DNA of 64,000 bases. Origin: Beroe ovata (Eukaryota; Ctenophora; Nuda; Beroida; Beroidae). The stretch lies in the NCBI GenBank assembly GCA_946803715.1, contig CAMPET010000044.1, forward strand, positions 304,169 through 368,168. Reading direction: 5' to 3'. Each line of letters begins with the position of its first letter. Position 1 is the stretch's first letter. The notes under the pieces were generated by a model. That model was not told the DNA's origin. It did no database searches and saw only the letters and a list, made by a program, of their open reading frames with translations. Shown here in pieces: positions 44,344 through 54,282 of this stretch. The translations under genes and the position numbers were made by a program.

Positions 44344-47300
44344 TTACTCCTTCATAATAATCTGTACCTCGAGGAAGCTGACGAGTTTATCCCTCGTGTA
44401 CTCGTCCTCGTTCTGGTTGTCGGAGAGGGAGTCCGCTACTATCCTCCGTGCTGCGTGCTTGATCAGATCCTCCCTACTCGTATGTTGGAATGATTCCTGT
44501 ACAACGAGACAAGTGTCATGCTGTCAGATAACTCCAGAAAATTAAAAAAAAATTCAATTTCAGAATATCAAATAGGTGTAAGTATAAATAAGTATAACCA
44601 TTTCAAGATAACGGATCTCAAAAATGAACGGAGAAAATTCGATGGTGTGGAACATGACAAATGTAGAACTAGGCGCTGACAAAGACCAAAATTAATCTAC
44701 TAAGACCAGTACCCACCATCAGGGGTATGTACATGGTCCGTCGGTCTGCTGACAGCGTGACAGGGGTATCAAGATCGTCACAGCTAGCGTTTATCTCCAG
44801 CGTGACACGATTGATCTGAATACGGGACCAATTCAATTTATGAATTCGCGGTGGGTGTGTTATGTGATTGGGGTATATAAGTAGAACATTGAACCAGGAA
44901 ATTGGGTGTCATACCACCCACAAAGATTATCTAAAATGCTGGTTCAATCTTCCATGGATCATACACTAAGTCGGACGACGGACAGGCATGTTCAATGTGT
45001 CATTACAGGTGATCATTGGACAAGTGCGACACATAACACGCGTAACTCACCTCAGCTGGCACCTCTAAAGGTGGCGGAGGTGGCAGTATTGCCTCTCCCG
45101 TCACCTCGAGATCAATATCAGTCCTGGTGGCGTCCAATTCCCCCTCTGGGGCGTTGTCCTCCTTGCTCTCCTCGGCACATTCCTCTTCCTCCTTCTTCTC
45201 ACAGCTATCTTCCTCATGGTGCTCTTCTTCTTGTTTGGGGGCCTCATCGTGGGGAGATTCCTCCTGTTCTTTCTCCTCCTCGCAGACCTTCTCTTCACCA
45301 ACTTCCTCTTTAGGTTCCTCTTTGGGTTCTTCTGAAAATACGTCTCTTAGATTACAACGAAATACACTCAGTTTTTTCTATAAGAAACTCTCTATAAGAA
45401 ACTGAGCCTAGGATTTCTGAAAATTTAAGAAACTTAGCCTAGGATCCTGGAAAAATTAAGAAACTCCGTTGATTTACAATTAAGAAACTAAGCAACTTTG
45501 AGCCTAAATTCTCAAATTTGTGTGCAGAATCCTACTACTACGATAACTCTATGAACAGAAAACGTCTGGCTCCTGGGGGCTGCGCCCCCAGACCCCCGCC
45601 CCTTAACTTTTATCCGTATAGGTACTACACATCTGCCACTTCTGATCGGCATTTTGAGAACACCGATGGTATAGACTACTAAATTTAGTACAACTATGTT
45701 GGCTCAAGTAAGTTTCGAAAATTCCTATAGGATCAAGGGGCTGGCAAGCCCCTCGCGGCATCTGTAGGTAATGTTACACGNGAGATTTCAGGAGGGAGAG
45801 TTAAATACGAGGGGACGAGAGGATGGATAGCATCATTCGTTCTCTTCATCAAGACCTACATCGCCCCTCTGATTAAATCTTCCATCCACTCTTCTGAACA
45901 CCCGTCCAGTCCACGACCAACCTCAACATCCATGTATAGACCAAGACAAAACCAGCCCCTCAATACCGACTCATCAGTTCTCCTACCGAATCATGAAGTG
46001 AAAATCTGCCAACCAACCCCAGTCCTCGACCTATTCCATGCTGACACCAACACTGACACCATTCCCTCACACCACCCTTTCTACACAGATGATCTTGACA
46101 CCACCGTCCTGAGCAGCCAGTCCTATTACACTCCACGAACTGATGACACCATTGATGTCCGAAGACGAGTTCCTTCTTCTTCAGTTTCTGAGCTTGACAC
46201 CATCCTACCTCCCTCCAAAGTTGCCGTTTACTACCAGAACTACGGTGTTAGGATACGAAATGTGGATGACTTGGTTGCGGACATAAACCAAGCAGCAAAG
46301 TCACGTGGTTTCCCAAAGAGGACACGAGCAGAACCCTTCAAGAGAACTTTTAAGACTGTTCTCAAGCAGAAACTGCGAAAGCTGTTCCGAAAGAAGTCCA
46401 AACCTTCTGAGCCAAGACTTGTGACGGGTGGTAACTTTTTTGAAGAATTTTAGATTGATTTTCACTTTTCAGTTATTTGTGGAGTTACTATGAACAATGT
46501 TCAGGATGATATTTGATAATATTTCACTGAAAAACAGTTTCCTCGATCTTAATTTATATTATTAATCTTCATTAGTCACCAAAAACTAAAACTTACCATC
46601 ATTAAGAGTCACAGTGATTTGAGGTGCTTCTTCCTTCACACAAGATTCTTCAGCGGCGTTACCTTAACGGAAAAAATGTTTCGCTCTATATCACGCCTTA
46701 CTCGCAGAATTCGAATCGATGAACTACAGTGTGTGTCATAAAAAAGTGGACAAAAGTAAACACTCATATCTCAGTTTTGCTCGGGGTTCCCGGATGAAAT
46801 TTTCAAGTCCCCAGCTCAAAATTGTCTGAGTTATCAGCAAAAAACTCATTTTTCAGCTCTTCTTTATTTCTCACCCAGGTTTTTGTAGAGCACATAGATA
46901 TGGATGTTAACTTTTGTCCAGTAATTTTTTACACACCTCATATTGAATTGGGTACAAACTACATAGTTACCTTCTTCTGATGAAGCCAGTTCTATTTCCT
47001 TGAGCAAGTTTCTCGGCAGTCGCTTGGGCGACAGTACTTCCTCGATGTATCCCGATTCTTCTGGATCCATATCTTCCTCCTTCTTTGTTTCTGGAGAACA
47101 TGCGAAAAATGTATGTAAATTGGGGACGAGTAGTGATAGTGAATTAGTCAATAGTTATCACATGATAGCATTAGCCCAATGAGAACTGTGAAGAAATCAG
47201 GTTCTCCAAAACTTGTTCGTGGCACCGCAAAAATACCACCAGATTTTGGAGCTGATACTATACTAGTACCCACCGATAGTGATACGGATGGTACAAGGGG

Positions 47301-50300
47301 AACTATCGGAGTCCATATCCGCGTCCGGGTTGAGGTCTTCGTCCACGTTCACTTGCTGCACTTTCGACGGAGACTTTCGTCCCTATGGGAAGCGAAGAGC
47401 ATATGATAATCAGGCGGGAAATAATCTCAATTTCTATCAGAAGAGCAGTGAAATTGTGTCGAATTCAGATGAGGAGATATCAGCTAATTGGATTGTGATA
47501 TGTACCTTTGAGGGAGATGGAACAATGTAGAAACTATCTGACTTCCGTTCAGGAGATGAGCTTGGAGAGAAGTTGCTGTCCTTGCTGCGGATACGGCATG
47601 AAATTCAGATCATTATTTTGATTATAGGGAAATTTTAACCAACATAAGGATAGATCATAAGTCATTGATGGAAATAGAAGTCTATCAGGATTGATGCTCG
47701 TAGAATATTAGAATAAGGGCGGAATAATTCTCAGTTAGTTCGTGGCTATGGAATACATGGTCACAGAGATCAAAACAGTGCGGCACCCTGTATCAGCCGC
47801 AAACCAGTTATACCTACTCGCAAATATAATATGTGATAAAATATACGAATATTTTCATAGCTAAATATCAACGAATTGACCAAAGCTCTATGACTTGTTA
47901 CATTGCTCCACTGAGAGATCGCAGGAAAACGACCGGAATAAAACATCAAAATGGTTAAATGGGGAGACACCAAACCCTTTGATGTAATATATACGCACAT
48001 GTATCCCTCAAATGGACACTATACGCGTGTGTATAGGTAATGAAACAAGCATATGTGTATAGAAGACGAGTGGGGAAGAAGACAAAATATACCAGATATG
48101 ACTTGGCTAAGAAATGTTCAAGATTTATGAATCTACGCAGATAGAGAATAGACCCGGTTTGTACTCATGTTGGTATAATTGGTATGATTACAGTGCGTTT
48201 ATAGGCGAGTTATAGGAACCATATACCTCATCAATAGGATTGATGGGTACCCATTATACGATCATTATGTCATTGAACAGTGTGTCTGAATGTTTCAGTC
48301 TTCGGGAAGTCACTTTTGATCGACCTACTTGGTCCAATTGAAGCAAGAAATGGAATAGAAATTATGATGCAAGTATCGATGCAAGTATCGATGGTATAGC
48401 TTAGATGATGAGGCAATAATTGGATATCAAATCATTTCTCCTACTCCAAGTAACCACACCAATCACGATTTCAATCCTTGGGTTTGAAACTTGGGTACGT
48501 AGATAAAAGTTGAATAAATTTCATTTTCAACTCCCTTGATATTGATAAAACAATAACATTTTTTTGATAATTTTTTGAATACTTTTTGAATATTTCTAAA
48601 AATTCACAAAATACAAACAGAAAAGCCAAAAAAGAATTCATGCAGACTCTCGGCCATGATCCAGGGTATCGAGATATCTCTCCGCAGCATCGAGTCTGTC
48701 CAACAGTTCCCCAACCCGCAGTTGATTGGCTGATATCTGCTCCCGCAGCATTCTCTTAGTCTCCTCATCCTCGTGTTCGTACACAGCAATCTCTTGCTCA
48801 GTATAGTTACCGTCGTAGTAGTCGTATGACGTCACTTGTTCCGTTGCCTGGGCAACTGACTCTGTGGACCCTGTGACGTCATCTTTGAATGAGGAGATGA
48901 GGTCCAGCTCGAGGGAGGTAAAGTGTAGGAGGAGGGAGGAATGAGTGGGAAGTAGGGAGGAAGAATTGGTCAATTGAAGAGGGTCGATGATGAGGGTTGT
49001 TGTTGTTGTGGTGGAAGGTAGGATGTTGGCAGGGTACTGGAATGTGTTTGTAGTTGCAGACATGTTCGTGTAGAATAGGAGAATATTATAGAGGAAACTG
49101 GAAAGTATAAGTTTTGATATCCTCAGTGTGTATCCCCGTCCTATATATACTGTCATGATGAGGGCATGGTGTCAGATGATGACAGGGATCCGGTAACGGC
49201 GGTCATGTCTCATTTCACGGGTCAGATAACATGAAGAAGGGAGTGACGCAGTCTATTAACTGGGTGGTACTTGAGACACAATTGTGTCACGTGACCGTCG
49301 TCGCCTGTCACGTGACCCACTGTAGCGAGTCACACGTCTGCATTGATATCACGTGACCTTATAATGAGGGTCTCGTCGTGCAATCGGAGTTAAGTATTGA
49401 GTCGTGGGAATATGATTACATGACTTACAGCTAGGGCTTTGTATAAAATGGACCCCCATGAAAGTGAAACGAGATGCATAGTTTTCACGAAGTCAGCTGT
49501 CACGGATCCTACTCTATTCTAAACGATGTCTGACTCTAATACCCAGCTAGCTATCCGCTCCCTGACCCAATCCCAGACAAGACTCCACCTGGCTATCTCT
49601 AGACTTCTCGATAACCAGATCAGAGTGGAGCGGAAATTGCGAGAAGTAGCAGTAGCGCAGAACCAGGAATTTCCCTGCTCCCTTCGCCACTCCCCAGCGA
49701 TCCGGAGACACCAGAAAACTCTTGTTGACACCATGCCTACCGACGAGGAGCTCTTGACACCACCCAGTGAGATACCCCATCTTGGATCACATGACATTCG
49801 AATACTTCTGGATCGACGACAGGATATTGCAGAAAAGTTGAAACTGTGTTTTGCGGCACTGGATGTCCTTGCCTTGAAGTTCCTTCAGCTAAGGACCAAG
49901 TCAAAGTTGGAAGGTGGTAGCGACGAGGATAACACGTCTCCTACCAAGAAGAGTATGGACGACACGATCAGATACCGACCTTCCTATTACCATGTGGCAG
50001 AGGATTGAAAATAGTTCATGCTAGCTGATATATTGGCAGATTTTCTTGAGTCTAGAATAATTTTCTACTTTTTATGTTCACTTTTTATGTTCTACTTTTT
50101 ATGTTCAGTTGCATTTCCATCATTCTACAAGATTTTCTTACTAATTATCAAAGCTGCTCAATTGAATTTGTACCTCGTGTTGAGTGATCCATCACACCTC
50201 CTCAGTTTCTTGACAGCCCACTCCAAGAGCTTAGCCTGACCAAGCTTGATTGGCAGTCGCTGTAATAAAATGATTATCAGCCATCATGGGCTATTATCAA

Positions 50301-50974
50301 ACTGTCATACACGAGCTGCACCCTATTTAATGTTTCCTTGAATATCGGTAGCACGAAGATCGGTAAAGATGGACTGCCAAGGATAGCACGGCTATTATAT
50401 AGTGTTTATGATATAGTAATCAGATATCGATCCTCTAAAACATGGCATATCTTCGGTCGCATATCATATAGGTACGTGCCGACAATCGACACAGACAGAA
50501 CTGATCTTACCCTTATATCCTCTGAATTGAGGAGTTTCACCGTGTTAAGGTCGTCAATCTCACTTTCTCTCAATATGTCCAGCGTGGACTCCTTCAGGTG
50601 ACACTTGCTCGCCCATTGCTCAAACGAGGTGAAATAATCCGATCGGAATGAGATCTGGAATGAAGTTGGTTATTGAAGAATTACCCTGGAGACAAAACAC
50701 AGCCTTGTATATAATTTGGGACTGGTAATTCTTTTGGGAGTGAGTGTGTTATACTGTCTTTACTGACTCCGAACTTGAATTGTCTGTTACATAATAAAAC
50801 CTCACATTCTCTGAATAGGTCTATCTTATCACGAATTAAATTAGACAGCGTTAATTATTATTCACGATGAATATTGTAGCAGAAGCACCATTATAGACAG
50901 TCGTACAGTCGAGTATGATCATAACTTACATCTTCCGATATAGTGGATATGTTTATTTCCTCAGTATTAACCAT
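44344..50974 (-). CDS. SAM-like, acidic protein with AKAP-like helix, ten exons
   Basis: The exons are 50974-50930, 50654-50511, 50259-50174, 47584-47506, 47382-47274, 47090-46971, 46662-46597, 45331-45051, 44815-44717 and 44496-44344, with all phases consistent, giving 393 residues. Exons 2-3 form a SAM-like helical domain (WASKCHLKESTLDILRESEI, then IKLGQAKLLEWAVKKLRR). Exons 4-8 are disordered and extremely acidic (HHEEDSCEKKEEEECAEE), ending in a proline run. The last exon has EDLIKHAARRIVADSLSD, an amphipathic helix resembling the RII-binding helix of A-kinase anchoring proteins. No family is recognised as a whole. The GTACAG after SFLE (phase 0) could be a donor to further exons, so the TAA at 44346 may be only one end. 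Three small intronless genes lie inside its introns. Confidence 0.72.
45541..45775. repeat. GC-rich hairpin repeats, including a copy of the 8593 unit
   Basis: A perfect 8-bp stem (ctgggggc...gcccccag) lies near 45572-45590, and 45731-45775 matches 8593-8637 with one mismatch. They lie in intron 7 of the acidic gene, just upstream of the nested gene at 45932. Confidence 0.8.
45932..46453 (+). CDS. unrecognised intronless gene nested in an intron (173 aa)
   Basis: An ATG opens a 173-codon frame inside intron 7 of the minus-strand acidic gene, on the opposite strand. The N-terminal two thirds is polar, with Asp/Thr repeats (DTNTDTIPS). The C-terminal third is strongly basic and helical (FKRTFKTVLKQKLRKLFRKK), and the protein ends GGNFFEEF. 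It has no signal peptide or membrane helix. Codon use is ordinary, with C and G at third positions as in neighbouring genes, which supports real coding. A pyrimidine-rich leader precedes it. No homologue is recognised. The basic helix could bind nucleic acid, acidic lipids or an acidic partner, but that is a guess. Confidence 0.62.
   Translation: MYRPRQNQPLNTDSSVLLPNHEVKICQPTPVLDLFHADTNTDTIPSHHPFYTDDLDTTVLSSQSYYTPRTDDTIDVRRRVPSSSVSELDTILPPSKVAVYYQNYGVRIRNVDDLVADINQAAKSRGFPKRTRAEPFKRTFKTVLKQKLRKLFRKKSKPSEPRLVTGGNFFEEF
48638..49063 (-). CDS. unrecognised intronless gene nested in an intron (141 aa)
   Basis: The frame starts at the ATG at 49063 (an in-frame ATG at 49156 would add 31 hydrophobic residues) and stops at 48638. 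The N-terminus is Thr/Ser/Leu-rich (ILPSTTTTTTLIIDP). The middle is acidic with tyrosines (YDYYDGNYTEQE). The C-terminus is a predicted coiled coil (RMLREQISANQLRVGELLDR). It lies in intron 3 of the same-strand acidic gene and is divergent from the gene at 49526, with a shared upstream region holding three CACGTG sites. No family is recognised. Confidence 0.58.
   Translation of the reverse strand: MSATTNTFQYPANILPSTTTTTTLIIDPLQLTNSSSLLPTHSSLLLHFTSLELDLISSFKDDVTGSTESVAQATEQVTSYDYYDGNYTEQEIAVYEHEDEETKRMLREQISANQLRVGELLDRLDAAERYLDTLDHGRESA
49288..49355. promoter_or_regulatory. three TCACGTGAC sites in a divergent promoter
   Basis: GTCACGTGAC occurs twice (cores at 49288 and 49309), and ATCACGTGAC once (core at 49350). 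They lie between the divergent starts at 49063 (-) and 49526 (+). This palindrome is the classical USF/TFE-type bHLH-zip site. Regulation of both nested genes is inferred. Confidence 0.6.
49526..50008 (+). CDS. unrecognised intronless gene nested in an intron (160 aa)
   Basis: The ATG at 49526 opens a 160-codon frame in intron 3 of the minus-strand acidic gene. Two helical segments are likely coiled coils: residues 5-45 (RSLTQSQTRLHLAISRLLDN) and about 92-125 (ILLDRRQDIAEKLKLCFAAL). They are separated by a proline-rich link (TPPSEIPHLG). The tail is polar and acidic, with DEDNTSPTKKS. It has no membrane segment. It shares a short intergenic region with the divergent gene ending at 48638, so the two may be co-regulated. 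No homologue is recognised. Confidence 0.6.
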   Translation: MSDSNTQLAIRSLTQSQTRLHLAISRLLDNQIRVERKLREVAVAQNQEFPCSLRHSPAIRRHQKTLVDTMPTDEELLTPPSEIPHLGSHDIRILLDRRQDIAEKLKLCFAALDVLALKFLQLRTKSKLEGGSDEDNTSPTKKSMDDTIRYRPSYYHVAED

Positions 50975-52991
50975 TGCAACTGCGGAAATTGACAGAATCT
51001 ACAGTGAATAACTTCAAAAAATTCGGAATTTGATAATCGGAATTTAAAAATTCCGATATACTGTCGGTAAAAAATCGAATCCAATAACCAGATATGCAAT
51101 AAAAGCGATCTGACATATCCTAGACCGACAAAAATTGCACGATAAGAATCATAGGCAGGAAAAGGGGTATGTTTGCTAGACAACATAGTCATGGATAAGC
51201 GTTAGCTCTTTCTCGAATATTCCAAAAGTTTGTCACTCCGTGTCAGCTCGGAGTGGGTGAGGTGGCGCTGGATTAGCCAATAGAGGGGACTTGCGGAGAG
51301 TATTTGAATCAGGGACTTGAAACCTTATGCGGGGTTTGCAGGGTGCAAAAGCACCGTAACCATGGCAACAAAGTGCTCGGTAAAGTTAGTGAGAGGGGGA
51401 AGAGTGGGTGTCGATCAGGAGGTAAACGTACCCGACCCTTTAATCGGGCACAATGAAACACCTATTCTCATGTTAATAGTAGTTACTTCCTATGTTTAGT
51501 AGTAGTTAGAATCACAGGTAGCTGGTGTGACGAAAGTCTGAGTTTCGTTGCTCAAACTACTCAAACTTGTAATGGTATTCTCATGTAGAGCTAGTTATGT
51601 AGAGGTTCTGTATCAAGTTTCTTTCAAGTCATGTGTAGAAGTTCAATAGCATTAGAAAATCGGTCGTACAAATTCATCAATCCATCCAAACGTCTTAATT
51701 TTAAGCTTGATGACATCTATCCATCTATTCAAGCTAATATCTCTATTTTAGTTAAATACCTTCTTATTGATCCATCAATATCTGAGATAGTATCAGGTTT
51801 GGAACACCGCACAGCGATCTAGTTTCAGAGTTTATGGTTGTCATGGTGACATGAAAACAAGTGCCAAACATTCTTTCAAATATGGTGCCACCTGTGCTAC
51901 GCACAAAATTATTGGTAGAGAGAGAGGGCGGAATTTCCCAGGAAAACACATATCGTGACAAGTGTTCCTAGAAAAATCGATCATGGAAATGTTGTTATGG
52001 GGACATATTATGTTAGAAGTGAAGCTGAAGTTCTGGAGGTTTTGAGCCAGCATGTTATTGAGCGGTAAATTATAGAGACAAAATTTGAATTTACGTGCAA
52101 AACATGCTACCCTTGAAAAAGTGTGACGGATATCAGTTGCCCCACTATGGGCACCAACCGATAGCATCAAGTACAACGAATTCAATGAATATGGCACAAC
52201 ATGTCATATATTACATCATGTAGATGTACATGTGTAGTGCTTATCTGTTAAACGCTGCCTCAGATTGTCTATCAAGGTTATATAGCACTGGAGCTGATAT
52301 AGCGAATTAAATGTCGGAGATGTAGATCGACAAATTATGTAATGCCTCCACCAAGGCTAGACTCGGGATATTGAATGTTGCAATATCAATAAAAGACAAA
52401 TTTTGGTACTATTTTGGACTAACAACCTAACTGCTTGTTTGATCCACCAACAAAAGCAGTAAACAATTCTAGCCCAAACCTAGGTCCTGGCATTAACAAT
52501 CAACAAATAATCAAGCACTATGGCAAGAGGATAGTGCATAGCTCATGCAGAAACTGTGCAACTGATTCAAGTGCTAGAGTGGACATTTGGGTGGGTCCTA
52601 CGACCCCACAAATGACGTCCCTTCCGCAATCCGCATTTAGGAACACTGACTCATTATAGAAGTCTGCAAAACTGAAACGTTCCAGAATTGTCGGTCATGT
52701 GCGGTACATTGTTGTTGTACCCGCGGTGTCGATATGGGTGTGGTCAAAATATACATTTGTGTATAATCGCTCAATTACGGCACCATTTTGCATGTTCTTC
52801 TACTACTACAAATTGATGTCTGGTACTAACTACTGCAACGCCCTGTTTGATGCATCAGACAAGAGGATATAAGATACACAGAGACCGACTCAAAGTCTGT
52901 GCGGAGAAGGGACTACAAAACTGTAGGGGAGGGTACAGATTCCCAAAAAGTATCTTGTTTAGCTGAATATGTGGCGGACAGCAATTCTTAC
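50975..52991. other. no gene seen
   Basis: Open frames at 51631-51822 (+), 51841-52197 (-) and 52435-52659 (+) have no homology, splice sites or coding-like composition. The pyrimidine tract and AG just upstream of the ATG at 50974 (tttccgcag) suggests that an upstream leader or first exon is spliced in. Confidence 0.45.
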
Positions 52992-53060
52992 CGGTTTGAG
53001 TTTCCACGCGTCAGGATAGGAAGTTGACTTCTTCTCATAGGTGACAGAGGAAGTTGTCAT
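52992..53060 (-). CDS. candidate alternative first exon, 23 codons
   Basis: It reads ATG to a GTAAGA donor in phase 0: MTTSSVTYEKKS, ending WKLKP. Phase 0 fits the acceptor at 50654, so it may be an alternative start for the SAM-like gene. It has no independent domain. Confidence 0.4.
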
Positions 53061-53565
53061 GTTGTGAGGTATAAATGATGACGATGATGCGATGAGCTAT
53101 TATACGCGTACTCTAGGGAGATCAAACACTGCAGTATGCCCGTGTTGTTGGCTTCATTCCTGAAATTTGAAAAATACAAAGATTCATTAAATGGTATAAG
53201 TAATTTTGATGTTTAAACAATGTAATCATAATAAAGCTTTGATTATAAATTATAAATAGTTGTCGGGCTTGAAATTACTTGGTAGTCAAGAGGTCTATTG
53301 CGGCTAACCGCTAAGTATTACTATTGTATGGGCGTGTGCCATCATAGTATGATTAACTCTTAATCACCCCAATTATTAATAGCTGTCTTGAATAATTGTT
53401 TTGTGGTAGTTGAAAAAGTGGCTCCAAACTTTCTAAAATAACTTCCGCTGGGAATAATTCTAGAAAGTTTGGAGTCAAGTCCTCCGGAATTTTATCTATG
53501 CGGTCTATTTCAGCCCAAGTTTCCAGCTTCATCCTAAGCTACAATCATGATATAATTGTACAGAC

Positions 53566-53703
53566 CTGATCTGGGTAGTATGGGCGCTGTTCACACACCT
53601 CCTTCCAAGCACAGTTGGGAGCAACAGCAGCGCACTTGGAAACAGAACCGGTGTAGATAAAGGATGAAATGAGAACCATATCTTCAACATCACGATTTGT
53701 CAT
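53566..53703 (-). CDS. candidate first exon, 46 codons
   Basis: It lies after an acceptor-like tcttcatag; the ATG is 4 bp into the exon. It encodes MTNRDVEDMV to RPYYPDQ, with three cysteines, and ends at a gtctgt donor in phase 0. It may be another alternative start of the SAM-like gene or part of a separate transcript. No domain is recognised. Confidence 0.35.
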
Positions 53704-54282
53704 TATCCTATGAAGAGTACATTGTACAATAAATGTATTCCTCAAATGAAAATGCCTCCAATAGGATGGGTGGCACGCACGGTTATTAGACACAAGTTTC
53801 GGGGTAATGGTATCATATAATATGTGCCCATGACACTCACGTGACATGTCAGCTCTGGGTCCAATGATATACAAACGAGCACAATATATAAGTAGTGGTA
53901 TATTGCATGTTATAGGGCAAGTGGGTCCCTTGGGGCAAGATAATGATTTGAATATTTCCTCATGACCAATCTAGAGCTGGAGCTCAAAACATGCCTGAGG
54001 GTTATTTCTGTCTCGGGAATGATTGACAATTGTTATCTTCAACCTGGAGATCCAATCAAGCTCCAAGAAGCAAGCCACGCTATTGGTTAAATCCTAGTGT
54101 GGGTAAGAGAAATTATCTAGAGGGTTTGAGGGATCTTAAAAATCCTTAGTCGACAGGCCATCTTATCACTTATGACAATGATCCAATTAAGTTAAACGTG
54201 GTTAATTAAATCTAAATTAACTGTCCATTATCATTTCTGAGAGCAGATTATCGTAGATAGAAGAAACGATAGCTCAGGTATC
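53704..54282. other. no gene seen
   Basis: This is the 3' side of MSH4. No exon evidence on either strand. Confidence 0.5.

Noticed and set aside
45101-45405. Arg-rich minus-strand and Ser-rich plus-strand frames
   Set aside because: Both are alternative frames of the Glu-rich exon 45331-45051, whose frame is supported by splice phases on both sides.
51631-52659. Three open frames of 63 to 118 codons
   Set aside because: No recognised motif, no splice partners and compositions like random AT-rich DNA.
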